DNA from: Pedococcus sp. 5OH_020
Lineage (GTDB): Bacteria > Actinomycetota > Actinomycetes > Actinomycetales > Dermatophilaceae
Reading direction: 5' to 3'
Assembly: GCF_027812955.1 (NCBI RefSeq)
Contig: NZ_JAPYZV010000005.1
Span: 364,676 to 428,675, forward strand
DNA length: 64,000 nucleotides
Positions 48,338 to 56,266 of this stretch are shown here, one piece after another (position 1 is the stretch's first letter; the number at the start of each line of letters is the position of its first letter). A program made the translations under genes and the position numbers. The notes under the pieces are model-generated. The model worked only from the letters and a program-made list of their open reading frames with translations. It was not told where the DNA came from and did not search any database.

Positions 48338-49108
48338 CTAGCCTTGCGCGCCGTCCGCCACGAAGAACTCCGGAGCCGCGCGCAGCACCTCCAACGCGAA
48401 GGACACCAGCGCTCCGGCGGGCACCAGCCTTGCCGTCGCCTGCCCCACGACGTCCGTGCGCTGCAGGCCCCGCTGGAGCAGCAGCGGCTCGATGGCCGAG
48501 AACCTGCGCGGCGTGCCGTACCGGTGCACCCAGTACTCGCGGTTCAGCGTGCCCTGCTCCGTCTCGATGACGGCGGGTACCGGTGACGGTTGCAGGTGGT
48601 ACGGAACCCCAGCGAGCTCCTCGACGTGGTGCAGTGTCGTGTTGGACTCGTGGTCGCATCCCAGCAGCAGAATGACGCCGTCGGGGTCCGCGGCCAGGCG
48701 GGCATACGGCGAGCCAGCACCGCAGGGGGTGACGCAGTCCTCGTGCCCTGCGGTGAGTCGCTCGGCGGCACCGCCGACCGCGGCAACCGAGTGGGTGGGA
48801 TGCACCGAGCGGACGGCGGCCGGCCACGAACGCACCGTCTCGGCGATCCTCCCGGTCCACGCCGCCGATCGGGCTACGTCGAAGCGGACCGTCGTATCGG
48901 GACCGATGTGCTCGTTCCCCGTGAGGGTGGGCGCCAGCACGGTGCCGTCGTCCCCGACGACGTCGAGCAATGCCTGGACGACCGCAGCCGAGCCGCGCTC
49001 GACGTGGCCCAAGGACGACAACGACGAGTGCAACAGCACGTGATGCCGCCGGCGCAGACCCAGCCTCTCGAGGGCCGCCCCGATCTCGCGCTCGTTCAGA
49101 GATCCCAC
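48338..49108 (-). CDS. Aminoglycoside N(3)-acetyltransferase-like protein (AAC(3)/YokD family)
   Basis: A 256-residue acetyl-CoA-dependent N-acetyltransferase. Family motifs: VLLHSSLSSLGHVERGSAAV near 22, TVLAPTLTGNEH near 57, VRSVHPTHSVAAVGGAAERL near 95 (the HPTHS signature), and ILLLGCDHESNTTLHHVEEL near 140. True AAC(3) enzymes cause antibiotic resistance, but the position inside an amino-sugar regulon with its own operator makes acetylation of an amino sugar more likely (inference). The GTG at 49108 is backed by GGAGTGC upstream; the longer frame to 49435 overlaps the operators. Its stop converges with the regulator gene. Confidence 0.85.
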   Translation of the reverse strand: MGSLNEREIGAALERLGLRRRHHVLLHSSLSSLGHVERGSAAVVQALLDVVGDDGTVLAPTLTGNEHIGPDTTVRFDVARSAAWTGRIAETVRSWPAAVRSVHPTHSVAAVGGAAERLTAGHEDCVTPCGAGSPYARLAADPDGVILLLGCDHESNTTLHHVEELAGVPYHLQPSPVPAVIETEQGTLNREYWVHRYGTPRRFSAIEPLLLQRGLQRTDVVGQATARLVPAGALVSFALEVLRAAPEFFVADGAQG

Positions 49109-49129
49109 CTGTGCACTCCTCTCCCGGCC

Positions 49130-49145
49130 ATTGGTACGCCCCAAT
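49130..49145. promoter_or_regulatory. DasR-like operator D in front of the acetyltransferase gene
   Basis: 16-bp site whose complement reads ATTGGGGCGTACCAAT, 22 bp upstream of the acetyltransferase start, on the same pattern as sites A, B and C. Confidence 0.65.
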
Positions 49146-49233
49146 CCTAGACAGACGGCAGACTGGCACCCGGGTGCGCTGGCACCGGCCTCAGTCGGGC
49201 CAGCCCCCTCTAGTTCGTGACGCGGCCGCCGAA

Positions 49234-49249
49234 AGTGGTGTATACCATT
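49234..49249. promoter_or_regulatory. DasR-like operator C in front of the DUF4127 gene
   Basis: AGTGGTGTATACCATT, 26 bp upstream of the DUF4127 start. It is the closest of the four to the classical DasR site and lies on the plus-strand side of the second divergent promoter pair. Confidence 0.75.
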
Positions 49250-49274
49250 TGGAGACCCCGCACGAAGGAGACTC

Positions 49275-50804
49275 ATGGACCTCGCCTTGCTACCTCTCGA
49301 CGACCGACCAGTGAACACGGTGATGGTCCGCGACATCGCGGCCATCGGTGGGGCGGCCGTCGTCCTCCCGCCGCAGGAGCTGCTACCCCGCTTCCGCCAG
49401 GGAGGTGACCCGCGAGGCCTCGGCGCGTGGCTCACCGAGGCGTGCTCCGCAGGAGCTCACGGTGCCGTGGTGTCGCTCGACATGTTGGGCTACGGCGGGC
49501 TGATCCCGTCGCGCATCAGTGACGACTCACTGCCGGAGGTGCTCGGCCGCCTCTCAGTGCTCGACGACCTGCACCGCCGTCACCCCGACCTGCCCATCGG
49601 TGCGCTGAACGTGTTCTTGCGCGCCAGCAACTCCAACAACGCCTCGGAGGAGCCGGACTACTGGACGCAGCACGGGGTGCAACTCCACGCGCTGGGGGCC
49701 CGAGCCCACCGTGCGTGGCTGGGTCAGCTGCAGCCCGGCGGCCAGAACGACACGGTCGCCGACGCCGGCATCCCAGACGGTCTGCGCCGCGACTTCGCCC
49801 TGCGCCGGCTGCGCAACCACGCGGTCAACCTAGCCGGCATCGGGATGCTCCACTCGGGCGTGGTGCAGACGTTGCTGCTGACTGCGGACGACACGGCGCA
49901 GTTCTCCGCCGGCTCGGCAGAGCAGGCGATCGTCGAGTACTGGCGGACACTGCTCGGCCCCACCGACAGCCTGCTGGTCTACCCGGGAGCTGACGAGGTG
50001 GCTTCGGTGATGGTGGCCCGGCTGCTGAGCCTGCACCACGGGCACACGGTCTGCTTCGCGGTCGAGTGCGTGGAGCCGGGTGGCCTCGACAGAGTGGCGC
50101 CGTTCGAGAACGTGCCGCTCGCCACGACTGTGACGCGGCAGATCAGCGCTGCCGGGGCACGCGTCGACGTCGAGCACGCCGACGTGCGTCTCGTCGTCCA
50201 CGCGCCTTCGCCCGACGGTGGCGACTACTACGGACCCCGCCCCGCGCGGCCCACGGACGAGCAGCTCGTGGCTGCCACGGTGGCCGCCGTCCGGGCCGCT
50301 CTGGACCGCGGTGAGCGGGTCGCGGTCGCGGACTGCCGCTACCCCAACGGGGCCGACCCCCAGCTGGTAGAGGGTCTCCGGGACGCACAACTGCTCTTCG
50401 CGCTGGTGGCGTACGGCGGCTGGAACACCGCGGGCAACGCGATCGGCTCCACGGTGGCCGCGGCGGTGACCGGGGTCCTCGGCGAGGTCACCGGGACGGT
50501 GGACGTGAACGCCCGGCAGCGGTTCCTGGTGACCCGGCTTGTGGAGGACTACGGATACCAGTCCGTCGTGCGACGTGAGCTCATGGCACGCGGGAACGGC
50601 TACGACGAGGTCGACCTCTACGGTGAGCGCGGCGAGCAGGCCGCCACGTGGGTGCAGCAGCGGCTCGCCGAGGTCCTCGCCGACCTGTCAGGCGGAGACC
50701 CGCGCTGGCGGGTCGCCGAGGTGGACTTCCCATGGGGACGACCGTTCGAGATCGATCTGCGCCTCTCGGCTGCCGACGCCCCGGCCGGACGCGCCGCCTC
50801 ATGA
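49275..50804 (+). CDS. DUF4127 family protein
   Basis: A 509-residue cytoplasmic protein of the DUF4127 family. It opens MDLALLPLDDRPVNTVMVRD, with AHGAVVSLDMLGYGGLIPSR near 70, LNVFLRASNSNNASEEPDYW near 115, and a conserved later part VAYGGWNTAGNAIGSTVAAA near 380. No signal peptide or membrane segment. The family has no agreed function; its Asp-, Asn- and Glu-rich conserved patches look enzymatic. Regulation by site C and the four-base overlap with the SIS gene (ATGA) tie it to amino-sugar breakdown inside the cell. GAAGGAG precedes the ATG. Confidence 0.85.
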   Translation: MDLALLPLDDRPVNTVMVRDIAAIGGAAVVLPPQELLPRFRQGGDPRGLGAWLTEACSAGAHGAVVSLDMLGYGGLIPSRISDDSLPEVLGRLSVLDDLHRRHPDLPIGALNVFLRASNSNNASEEPDYWTQHGVQLHALGARAHRAWLGQLQPGGQNDTVADAGIPDGLRRDFALRRLRNHAVNLAGIGMLHSGVVQTLLLTADDTAQFSAGSAEQAIVEYWRTLLGPTDSLLVYPGADEVASVMVARLLSLHHGHTVCFAVECVEPGGLDRVAPFENVPLATTVTRQISAAGARVDVEHADVRLVVHAPSPDGGDYYGPRPARPTDEQLVAATVAAVRAALDRGERVAVADCRYPNGADPQLVEGLRDAQLLFALVAYGGWNTAGNAIGSTVAAAVTGVLGEVTGTVDVNARQRFLVTRLVEDYGYQSVVRRELMARGNGYDEVDLYGERGEQAATWVQQRLAEVLADLSGGDPRWRVAEVDFPWGRPFEIDLRLSAADAPAGRAAS

Positions 50805-51859
50805 GCACGCAGGACGCCGCCCACCCCGCGCCGGGATCCCTGATGGGGGCCGAGATCGCCGCCCAGCCGCAGGTGCTGGCCGGCCAGCTCGACCGGCAAC
50901 TCAGGGCCATCCGCGTCGTCGCCGAGCGGGTACGCGACGCGGATCCGCGGTTCGTGCTGCTGGCAGCCCGTGGTACCAGCGACCACGCCGCGCTCTACGC
51001 GAAGTACCTCCTCGAGACCGAGCTGGGACTCCCATGCGGCCTGGCCTCGATGTCGACGTTGACCGCCTACGGGACGACCCCACGGCTCGCCGACACGCTA
51101 TGGGTGGCTGTGAGCCAGTCCGGCGGCTCGCCGGATCTCGCCGAGTCGACCCGCGTCGCGGCGGCCAACGGGGCGTTGACCCTGGCGGTCACCAACGCAC
51201 CGGACTCGAAGGTAGCGGCTGCGGCCCACCTGCAGGTCGACATCGACGCCGGGCCGGAGCTGTCCGTGGCGGCCACCAAGACCTACACGGCCCAGCTGCA
51301 GGCGCTCTGGCTGCTGATCGATGCCTGGCGCGGCGGCGACGGCCGCCAGGCTCGGCAGGTGCCGGCGGCGATCCAGCAGGTCCTCGACGAGTCGGTCGCC
51401 CTTGTTGCGACGCGGTACCGCTTCGCCGACCGGGTGCTCACCGTAGGGCGCGGCTTCTCCTATCCCACGGCGCGAGAGGGCGCTCTCAAGCTCATGGAGA
51501 CCTCCTACGTGGCGGCACAGGCTTTCTCCGGGGCGGACCTGCTGCACGGACCGGTCGCCATGGTCGACGTCCACCACCCAGTGATCGTGTGCGCTCCCAA
51601 CGGGGTCGGCGCCGAGCTCCTGCGGCCGGTGTTGAACCGGCTCGGGGAGGTTGGCGCAGAGGTGTGCCTGCTCGGCCCGTCGTCCTTGGCCGACGACTTC
51701 GGCATCACCACGAGACTCGGCGACCCGGTGGTGGACGAGCAGCTCTCGCCGCTCGTGCAGGTCGTCCCCTTCCAAGCCCTGGCGCGGGAGATGGCCTTGG
51801 CACGGGGCTTCGACCCTGACCATCCGCGTGGGCTCAGGAAGGTCACAGAGACCCGATGA
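50801..51859 (+). CDS. SIS-domain sugar isomerase/deaminase (GlmS C-terminal/AgaS-like)
   Basis: A 352-residue protein made of two SIS domains, like the isomerase half of GlmS and like the NagB-II and AgaS deaminases. First domain: FVLLAARGTSDHAALYAKYL near 46-65, then TLWVAVSQSGGSPDLAESTR near 100-120, and PELSVAATKTYTAQLQALWL near 150. Second domain: VLTVGRGFSYPTAREGALKL near 210 and EGALKLMETSYVAAQAFSGA, with a C-terminal segment ending MALARGFDPDHPRGLRKVTE, where HPRGLxKVTxT is the usual GlmS ending. No glutaminase part, so it should act as a deaminase on GlcN-6-phosphate or a close relative. Overlaps both neighbours by ATGA. Confidence 0.93.
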   Translation: MSTQDAAHPAPGSLMGAEIAAQPQVLAGQLDRQLRAIRVVAERVRDADPRFVLLAARGTSDHAALYAKYLLETELGLPCGLASMSTLTAYGTTPRLADTLWVAVSQSGGSPDLAESTRVAAANGALTLAVTNAPDSKVAAAAHLQVDIDAGPELSVAATKTYTAQLQALWLLIDAWRGGDGRQARQVPAAIQQVLDESVALVATRYRFADRVLTVGRGFSYPTAREGALKLMETSYVAAQAFSGADLLHGPVAMVDVHHPVIVCAPNGVGAELLRPVLNRLGEVGAEVCLLGPSSLADDFGITTRLGDPVVDEQLSPLVQVVPFQALAREMALARGFDPDHPRGLRKVTETR

Positions 51860-52107
51860 CGAGCGTCCCGAGCGCTGCGTCGGCGCTCGTCAGCGCAGCG
51901 CACGTCGTCACCCCGGAGGTCGTTCTGTCGCCGGGCTGGGTGGAGGTCGTCGGCGACCGGATCGTCGACGTCCGAGAGGGCCTGCCGCCCGGCCGCGTCG
52001 TGCCGGAGGCCGGATCCGTCCTGATGCCCGGCGTCGCCGACGTGCACGTGCATGATGCCGGGGGCGCATCCTTCGCCACCGACGAACAGCTCGCTGTGAC
52101 GAGTTGA
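51856..52107 (+). pseudogene. nagA: N-acetylglucosamine-6-phosphate deacetylase, truncated after about 80 residues
   Basis: The start of a NagA-type deacetylase: ASALVSAAHVVTPEVVLSPG, a beta strand WVEVVGDRIVDVREGLPP, then VLMPGVADVHVHDAGGASFA with the first metal ligands HVH. A full NagA has about 380-400 residues; here the frame stops at 52107, just after entering unrelated sequence. The rest is not in the following 700 bp, which hold transposase and recombinase fragments. The start overlaps the SIS gene (ATGA). The strain thus lacks a full NagA at this locus. Confidence 0.85.
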
Positions 52108-52223
52108 CCTGTCAGGTCCTCGTCCTGGAAGCAAGGGCTGATTGGCATGTTGAAGGTAACGAAGTCTCGCCAGCTCGATTCGCAAAGGGAACCACGGTCA
52201 GCAGGGCTCACGACGCACAATGC

Positions 52224-52434
52224 GCGTACGCCGCATACGAGGTCCGCGATCCGGAGCGGTCCAACCGCCGCAACGGCTACCGGCCCGGTGAGCTGGACAC
52301 CCGGGTCGGCACCCTCGACATGGCCGTACCCAAGCTGCGGGAGGGCTCGTACTTCCTGAGTGGCAGCTGCAGCGGCGCCGGCGGGCGGAGGCGGCGTGAC
52401 CATCGTGCTGGAGACGTGTTGCCTGTTGGGGGTC
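52224..52434 (+). pseudogene. IS256-family transposase fragment
   Basis: The translated sequence matches the N-terminal part of IS256/Mutator transposases: RDPERSNRRNGYRPGELDTR followed by VGTLDMAVPKLREGSYF. After a frameshift near 52370 the match continues in another frame as VTIVLETCCLLGVS, also a transposase segment. Only about 70 residues of 400 remain, and it is joined directly to a recombinase fragment, so it is a scar. Confidence 0.75.
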
Positions 52435-52725
52435 TCCGGCACAGCTTCGTGTCGATTCTCTCGGGCTCCGGAATGCCGATCGAGGACATCGCCCGCCTCG
52501 TTGGGAACCGCAGCACGGTCGTGACGGAGGCCGTGTATCGCAGGCAGCTGCGGGCCCGTCCTGATCGGCGGAGCAGAGGCCTGGGATGCCGTGATCGAAA
52601 GCCGCACGGGGCATTTCGACGAGCTTCCACAGCCCAACAAAGTAGTCCCTGACCGAGCGTTTGCGCTGGTCACGGACTGTCTTGTGCTGGTGGGCGATAG
52701 CCCCCAGCGGCTCCACCGCCGATGA
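52434..52725 (+). pseudogene. Tyrosine recombinase (integrase) C-terminal fragment
   Basis: LRHSFVSILSGSGMPIEDIA, then RLVGNRSTVVTEAVYRRQLR carries the second half of an integrase catalytic domain (the Arg-His box and the Tyr of AVYRRQLR). A single-base frameshift near 52556 is needed to continue into PVLIGGAEAWDAVIESRTGH and on to the stop at 52723-52725. The N-terminal half is missing. It points to a past insertion or recombination at the nagA break. Confidence 0.75.
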
Positions 52726-52832
52726 TGAGGACGTCGTATCGGTTCGTGGGACGACAGTGACCTCATGCCGCCCGCAAGGCAACAAACGTTGCTGATCTGG
52801 GAACGGTGGGTGGTTGCGACCAGAATGGCCGG

Positions 52833-53423
52833 ATGGACAACAGCGCCACCATCATCGCCACGGCCCTCGACCAGGTCGGTCCGAGGCTGAAGCAACTGCC
52901 GCTGCACCGAGGGGTCACCCTGACCGCCTTGTCGGAGGCGACCGGAATCTCCAAGAGCACCCTGTCCCGGCTCGAGACCGGTCAGCGACGCGCCAGCCTC
53001 GAGCTGCTGCTGCCGTTAGCACAGGCATGCCGGGTGCCGCTGGATGACCTCGTCGGCGCTCCGGAGGTCGGCGACCCGCGGGTACGCCTGAAAGCCAGCA
53101 AGCGCAACGGACACACGGTCCTGCCCTTGACCCGGCAACCGGGAGGGGTGCAGGCGTGGAAGATCGTGGTCCCCGCCAGCAACTCCGCTCCGCAACCCAA
53201 AACGCACGAGGGGTACGAGTGGCTGTACGTGCTGTCCGGGCGGATGCGCCTTGTCCTGGGTGAGCATGACCTGGTGCTGGGACCCGGCGAGGTCGTCGAG
53301 TTCGACAGGGTGCCGCACTGGTTCGGTAGTGACGGCACGCACGCCGCGGAGGTCCTCAGCCTCTTCGGTCCCCAAGGTGAACGCGTGCACGTCAGGGCGC
53401 GAACAGCCAAGGACCGCGGATAG
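52833..53423 (+). CDS. XRE-family regulator with cupin domain
   Basis: A 196-residue regulator. The helix-turn-helix is about residues 18-75 (PLHRGVTLTALSEATGISKS, TLSRLETGQRRASLELLLPL, AQACRVPLDDLVGAPEV). A cupin domain follows (about 95-190: KTHEGYEWLYVLSGRMRLVL, then GPGEVVEFDRVPHWFGSDGT). Regulators of this type bind a small effector in the cupin and often control nearby transport or detoxification genes. The ATG at 52833 is used; the frame extends to 52806. The target is unknown. Confidence 0.92.
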   Translation: MDNSATIIATALDQVGPRLKQLPLHRGVTLTALSEATGISKSTLSRLETGQRRASLELLLPLAQACRVPLDDLVGAPEVGDPRVRLKASKRNGHTVLPLTRQPGGVQAWKIVVPASNSAPQPKTHEGYEWLYVLSGRMRLVLGEHDLVLGPGEVVEFDRVPHWFGSDGTHAAEVLSLFGPQGERVHVRARTAKDRG

Positions 53424-53469
53424 GCGCTCCACCCTCCGTTCTAGGGTCGGACAACGGTCGCAGTGCGCG

Positions 53470-53905
53470 TTACCGCCATGCCTCCACCCGGGCACGTCCG
53501 AAGGTGCGCCATACGTAGTCCCAAGGTGTGACGGCAAGGATGACGACCTCGGGGGCAAAGCTCACAAGGATCTTGGTCGTCTCGGTGTCCATGTCGCCGG
53601 TCAGCAGGTGCGGTACGGCGACCAAGCCGAGCCACAACGCCTTCCATGTCGTCTCGAAGATCAGTACCGGCAGCATCTTGACCGGGCGCAGGACCCCCAC
53701 GATGGCCAAGAAGGACATGGCCGACCAGGCTGAGGGTGACGCCTTCAAACACGGGAAGGGACGCGGCGTGGCCGAGCAGAGGCCACTTGACCAAGGCCAG
53801 CCCGACGGCCATGAGCAGGTAGCCGCCGCGCATCAGGTCGACGCGCCACAGGGCAAGCCCTTCGTGGGTATCGGTGGTCGAGCGTGCAACGGTTGTCGAT
53901 GTCAT
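53470..53905 (-). pseudogene. Small membrane protein gene with one frameshift
   Basis: The start at 53905 (GGAGG upstream) encodes GLALWRVDLMRGGYLLMAVG LALVKWPLL, then LPVFEGVTLSL. At about 53725 one extra base breaks the frame; in the next frame the protein continues SAMSFLAIVGVLRPVKMLPV, LIFETTWKALWLGLVAVPHL and ends TPWDYVWRTFGRARVEAWR. Joined, these give about 145 residues with four membrane segments, a normal actinobacterial membrane protein. It is either recently inactivated or the sequence has an error here. Confidence 0.75.
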
Positions 53906-53981
53906 GGCATCCTCCGAATCTGGTGCAGGAGCGGAAGCGTGTGCGCCGGTGTTCCGTTAGGTGGCGAGCTGATGGGTCGCG

Positions 53982-54794
53982 TCAGACCTCGGGGTGGTCG
54001 CTGCGGGGCGACCAGTCCCTGGGCAGAGCGGCGTAGATGAACGTGTCCATCCATCGACCCGTGCGGTGTAGTGCGTCCTGGACGGCGTGGCTTTCACGGC
54101 GCATCCCGATGCGTTCCATCAGGCGCCAGGAGGGGACGTTGTCGGCGAAGCAGGTCGCGGTCACTCGTCGCAGACCGAGGTCGTCGAAGCAGATTGTGAG
54201 CAGCTCTCGGGCGGCTTCGGTGGCGTACCCCTGACCGGTGACGTCGGGGTCCAGCACCCACGCAATCTCCGCCTGGGTCCGGTGGGCCACGTGGGCGACT
54301 TCGGTCTGCGCCCAAGCGTCCTCAACCCGCAGCATGAGGTCTGCGACGATGCGCCCGTCGAGCGTTGCCACGATGGTGGTGGCCAGCCGGTCGGGTTGCT
54401 CGAAGGTGAGCCGGTACGCCTCGAGGCTGGCGGGGACCTCGGTCAGCCAGCGGCTGACCGTCTCCAGGCGGCGGTACCGCCACGTGCCTTCCGCGTCGTC
54501 GGACGTAGCCGGTCGCAGGACGAGCCGGTCCGTGGGCCGCGGCCACGTCAGCGACGCCAAGGGCTGTTTCAGCTGGGCCGGTGGTTCGGGCGCGGGGGCT
54601 GCCTGCATGGACAGCAGCGGCACACTGAGGTCGCGCAGTCGGGCCAGGAGCCCGTGCAGGTGGGCTTGGTCAACCACCAGACCGGTCAGGGTCGTGGTCC
54701 CGTCGGCGTCGTGCCGGAGGTCGAACCCATCGAGAACCGCGGCCCAGCGCTCGTCGAGGTGGCCGTCGACCCTGACCTCGCAACGGCTGCTCAT
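53982..54794 (-). CDS. GNAT N-acetyltransferase (RimJ/RimL type) with an extra N-terminal domain
   Basis: A 270-residue fusion. Residues about 1-70 (SSRCEVRVDGHLDERWAAVL, then TTTLTGLVVDQAHLHGLLAR, then LRDLSVPLLSMQ) match a small domain that normally exists as a free-standing protein of about 75 residues in actinobacteria. Residues about 85-265 form a GNAT domain: TDRLVLRPATSDDAEGTWRY, WVLDPDVTGQGYATEAAREL (acetyl-CoA pyrophosphate loop GQGYAT) and NVPSWRLMERIGMRRESHAV. The substrate is unknown. The ATG overlaps the stop of the DUF2306 gene (ATGA). Confidence 0.88.
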   Translation of the reverse strand: MSSRCEVRVDGHLDERWAAVLDGFDLRHDADGTTTLTGLVVDQAHLHGLLARLRDLSVPLLSMQAAPAPEPPAQLKQPLASLTWPRPTDRLVLRPATSDDAEGTWRYRRLETVSRWLTEVPASLEAYRLTFEQPDRLATTIVATLDGRIVADLMLRVEDAWAQTEVAHVAHRTQAEIAWVLDPDVTGQGYATEAARELLTICFDDLGLRRVTATCFADNVPSWRLMERIGMRRESHAVQDALHRTGRWMDTFIYAALPRDWSPRSDHPEV

Positions 54795-55456
54795 CGGGGT
54801 CCTCCCACGGCGACCGCGACGCGGCGGCGGTTCGGCGTGGCGGCGGGGCGACGGATGGCCCACTCGGCGATGGTCAGGTTGATCACCCAGGCCGCGCCGC
54901 GCGAGATGTCAAGGGCCAGGCCGCTGTGTCCCAACAGGGCGCCGCCGACACCTTCGGTGTACGCCTGGGTACCGGCCGCGACGGCGATGGCGTACGCGCG
55001 CGTCATCCATGCGCGGTGAGCGTTGATGTCGCGACGTCGGATGGCGGCCACTCCCATCATGAGCGCGGCGACCATGGCGGGGCCGAACACCAGCCGCAGG
55101 ACGTACAACAGCGGGCCGGAGCCGGGTTGCGGGGGGAAGAACAGCGTCAGCCACAGCGCTGAGCCGGCTACCCCCAACCCGGCGACCACCAGCACCCGCC
55201 CGGCTGTGCGGTGCCAGCCGGGCCGGCGGTTGCGGAACCTGGTGAGGAACTGGAAAGCGCCGAGCAGGGAGTAGGTGGCGGCGCAGGCGATGTGCACGGC
55301 GACCGGCAGCGGGGAGGCGGTGAACCGGGCGTCGGGGTTGATGAGGACCGGTCCTCCCGAGAGCTCGACCAGTCGCGCGGTGCCGGCCAGGACCGGGACG
55401 GCGCTCAGGGCGATGAGTGCCACCGGCAGGCGCCACCCCCGCTGCCGCGTCGTCAT
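54791..55456 (-). CDS. DUF2306 family integral membrane protein
   Basis: A 221-residue membrane protein with about six hydrophobic segments. DUF2306 signs are VAVHIACAATYSLLGAFQFL near 50-70, FRNRRPGWHRTAGRVLVVAG and AIRRRDINAHRAWMTRAYAI near 150, with His/Arg-rich loops. Function not established; related proteins have been suggested to bind haem. Overlaps both neighbours by four bases, so it is the middle of a three- or four-gene operon. Confidence 0.85.
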   Translation of the reverse strand: MTTRQRGWRLPVALIALSAVPVLAGTARLVELSGGPVLINPDARFTASPLPVAVHIACAATYSLLGAFQFLTRFRNRRPGWHRTAGRVLVVAGLGVAGSALWLTLFFPPQPGSGPLLYVLRLVFGPAMVAALMMGVAAIRRRDINAHRAWMTRAYAIAVAAGTQAYTEGVGGALLGHSGLALDISRGAAWVINLTIAEWAIRRPAATPNRRRVAVAVGGPR

Positions 55457-56142
55457 CGGACCGCTGCCGCAGGCTGCGGCATGGCGGCGGTCGTGGTGAC
55501 GGCCGCGGTCTGCTGGCGAGCCTGGTCGCGCCACAGGGACACTCCGAGACCAATCAGGGCGATTCCGGTGGGCACGGCCATCGGGCGGTTGAACGACGAC
55601 GGCAGGACGGCCAGCGACAGCGTGGCGACATTGCCGACAGCGAGCAAGGCGGCTGCGGACTTGGACAGGATGCCGGCGCGGAAGGTGGCGATGCCGAACA
55701 GCAGACCTCCGCCGGCGTAGCCGACTGCGGTGAGCGCGAACACCGTCATGAACGGTCCGATGTCGCCGACGGGTTTGCCACCGAAGGCTGCGGCGATGAC
55801 GTCGCCGATGTAGCCGGGGGCGGACGGGGCTGCTGTCGGCACCACGATGGTCGCGACGAACTCTGTCCCGAACAACATGAAGTAGCCCATGCCGAGCAGC
55901 AGGTACCCGGCCAGCCCGAGGACACCCACCTTCGCCCGCTGACGCAGGTAGATGCCGGTGAACCCGACCAGGGCCAGGACGGCCATGACGGTCTTGGCGG
56001 CGTTGCGCACGAACCAGTCGGTGGTGGTCGCGGACGCCAGGACGGTGGGCGGGTGGTTGATCTGCACAAGGACGAAGATGGTCCCAGCAACGGCGGTCGC
56101 GACGGCGGCCGCCTGCGTGAGGCGGGTGGTGGTGACGGTCAT
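55453..56142 (-). CDS. Membrane protein, first gene of the LuxR-linked operon
   Basis: A 229-residue protein with six hydrophobic segments (about 8-30, 45-65, 72-92, 118-140, 148-172, 180-205). It starts TVTTTRLTQAAAVATAVAGT and ends in an Ala/Thr-rich tail. No domain is recognised, though the pattern resembles DUF4386-like proteins. It begins the operon with DUF2306 and the GNAT gene and has TCAC/GTGA dyads in its upstream region. The upstream frame reaching 56718 overlaps the regulator and is a shadow. Confidence 0.8.
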   Translation of the reverse strand: MTVTTTRLTQAAAVATAVAGTIFVLVQINHPPTVLASATTTDWFVRNAAKTVMAVLALVGFTGIYLRQRAKVGVLGLAGYLLLGMGYFMLFGTEFVATIVVPTAAPSAPGYIGDVIAAAFGGKPVGDIGPFMTVFALTAVGYAGGGLLFGIATFRAGILSKSAAALLAVGNVATLSLAVLPSSFNRPMAVPTGIALIGLGVSLWRDQARQQTAAVTTTAAMPQPAAAVR

Positions 56143-56210
56143 GGCGTGCTCCTTCGCTGGTGGTGCCCCCGGGGCTTTCGGGGACAGCACCAACGTAGAA
56201 ATCGCGGCGT

Positions 56211-56248
56211 GTGACCGAATCACCATGTGATGTGACCGCGGTGGTGAT
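56211..56248. promoter_or_regulatory. Clustered TCACCA/GGTGAT half-sites before the membrane operon
   Basis: GTGA-CCGAA-TCAC (56211-56223), ATCACC (56219-56224), ATGTGATGTGAC (56225-56236) and GGTGGTGAT (56240-56248) lie together between the LuxR-LAL gene and the operon it precedes. Similar dyads occur before the CPBP gene at 59051-59089. They are candidate sites for the LuxR-type regulator. Confidence 0.4.
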
Positions 56249-56266
56249 CCTTCGCCGGGGCAGGCC

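Noticed and set aside
48338..49108. Acquired aminoglycoside resistance gene
   Set aside because: Family motif fits AAC(3), but there is no mobile element beside it and it carries the operator of the sugar regulon; a metabolic role is more likely.
40733..52107. Sialic acid utilisation cluster
   Set aside because: NanE and an importer are present, but no NanA lyase or sialidase is seen; the call was limited to amino-sugar catabolism.
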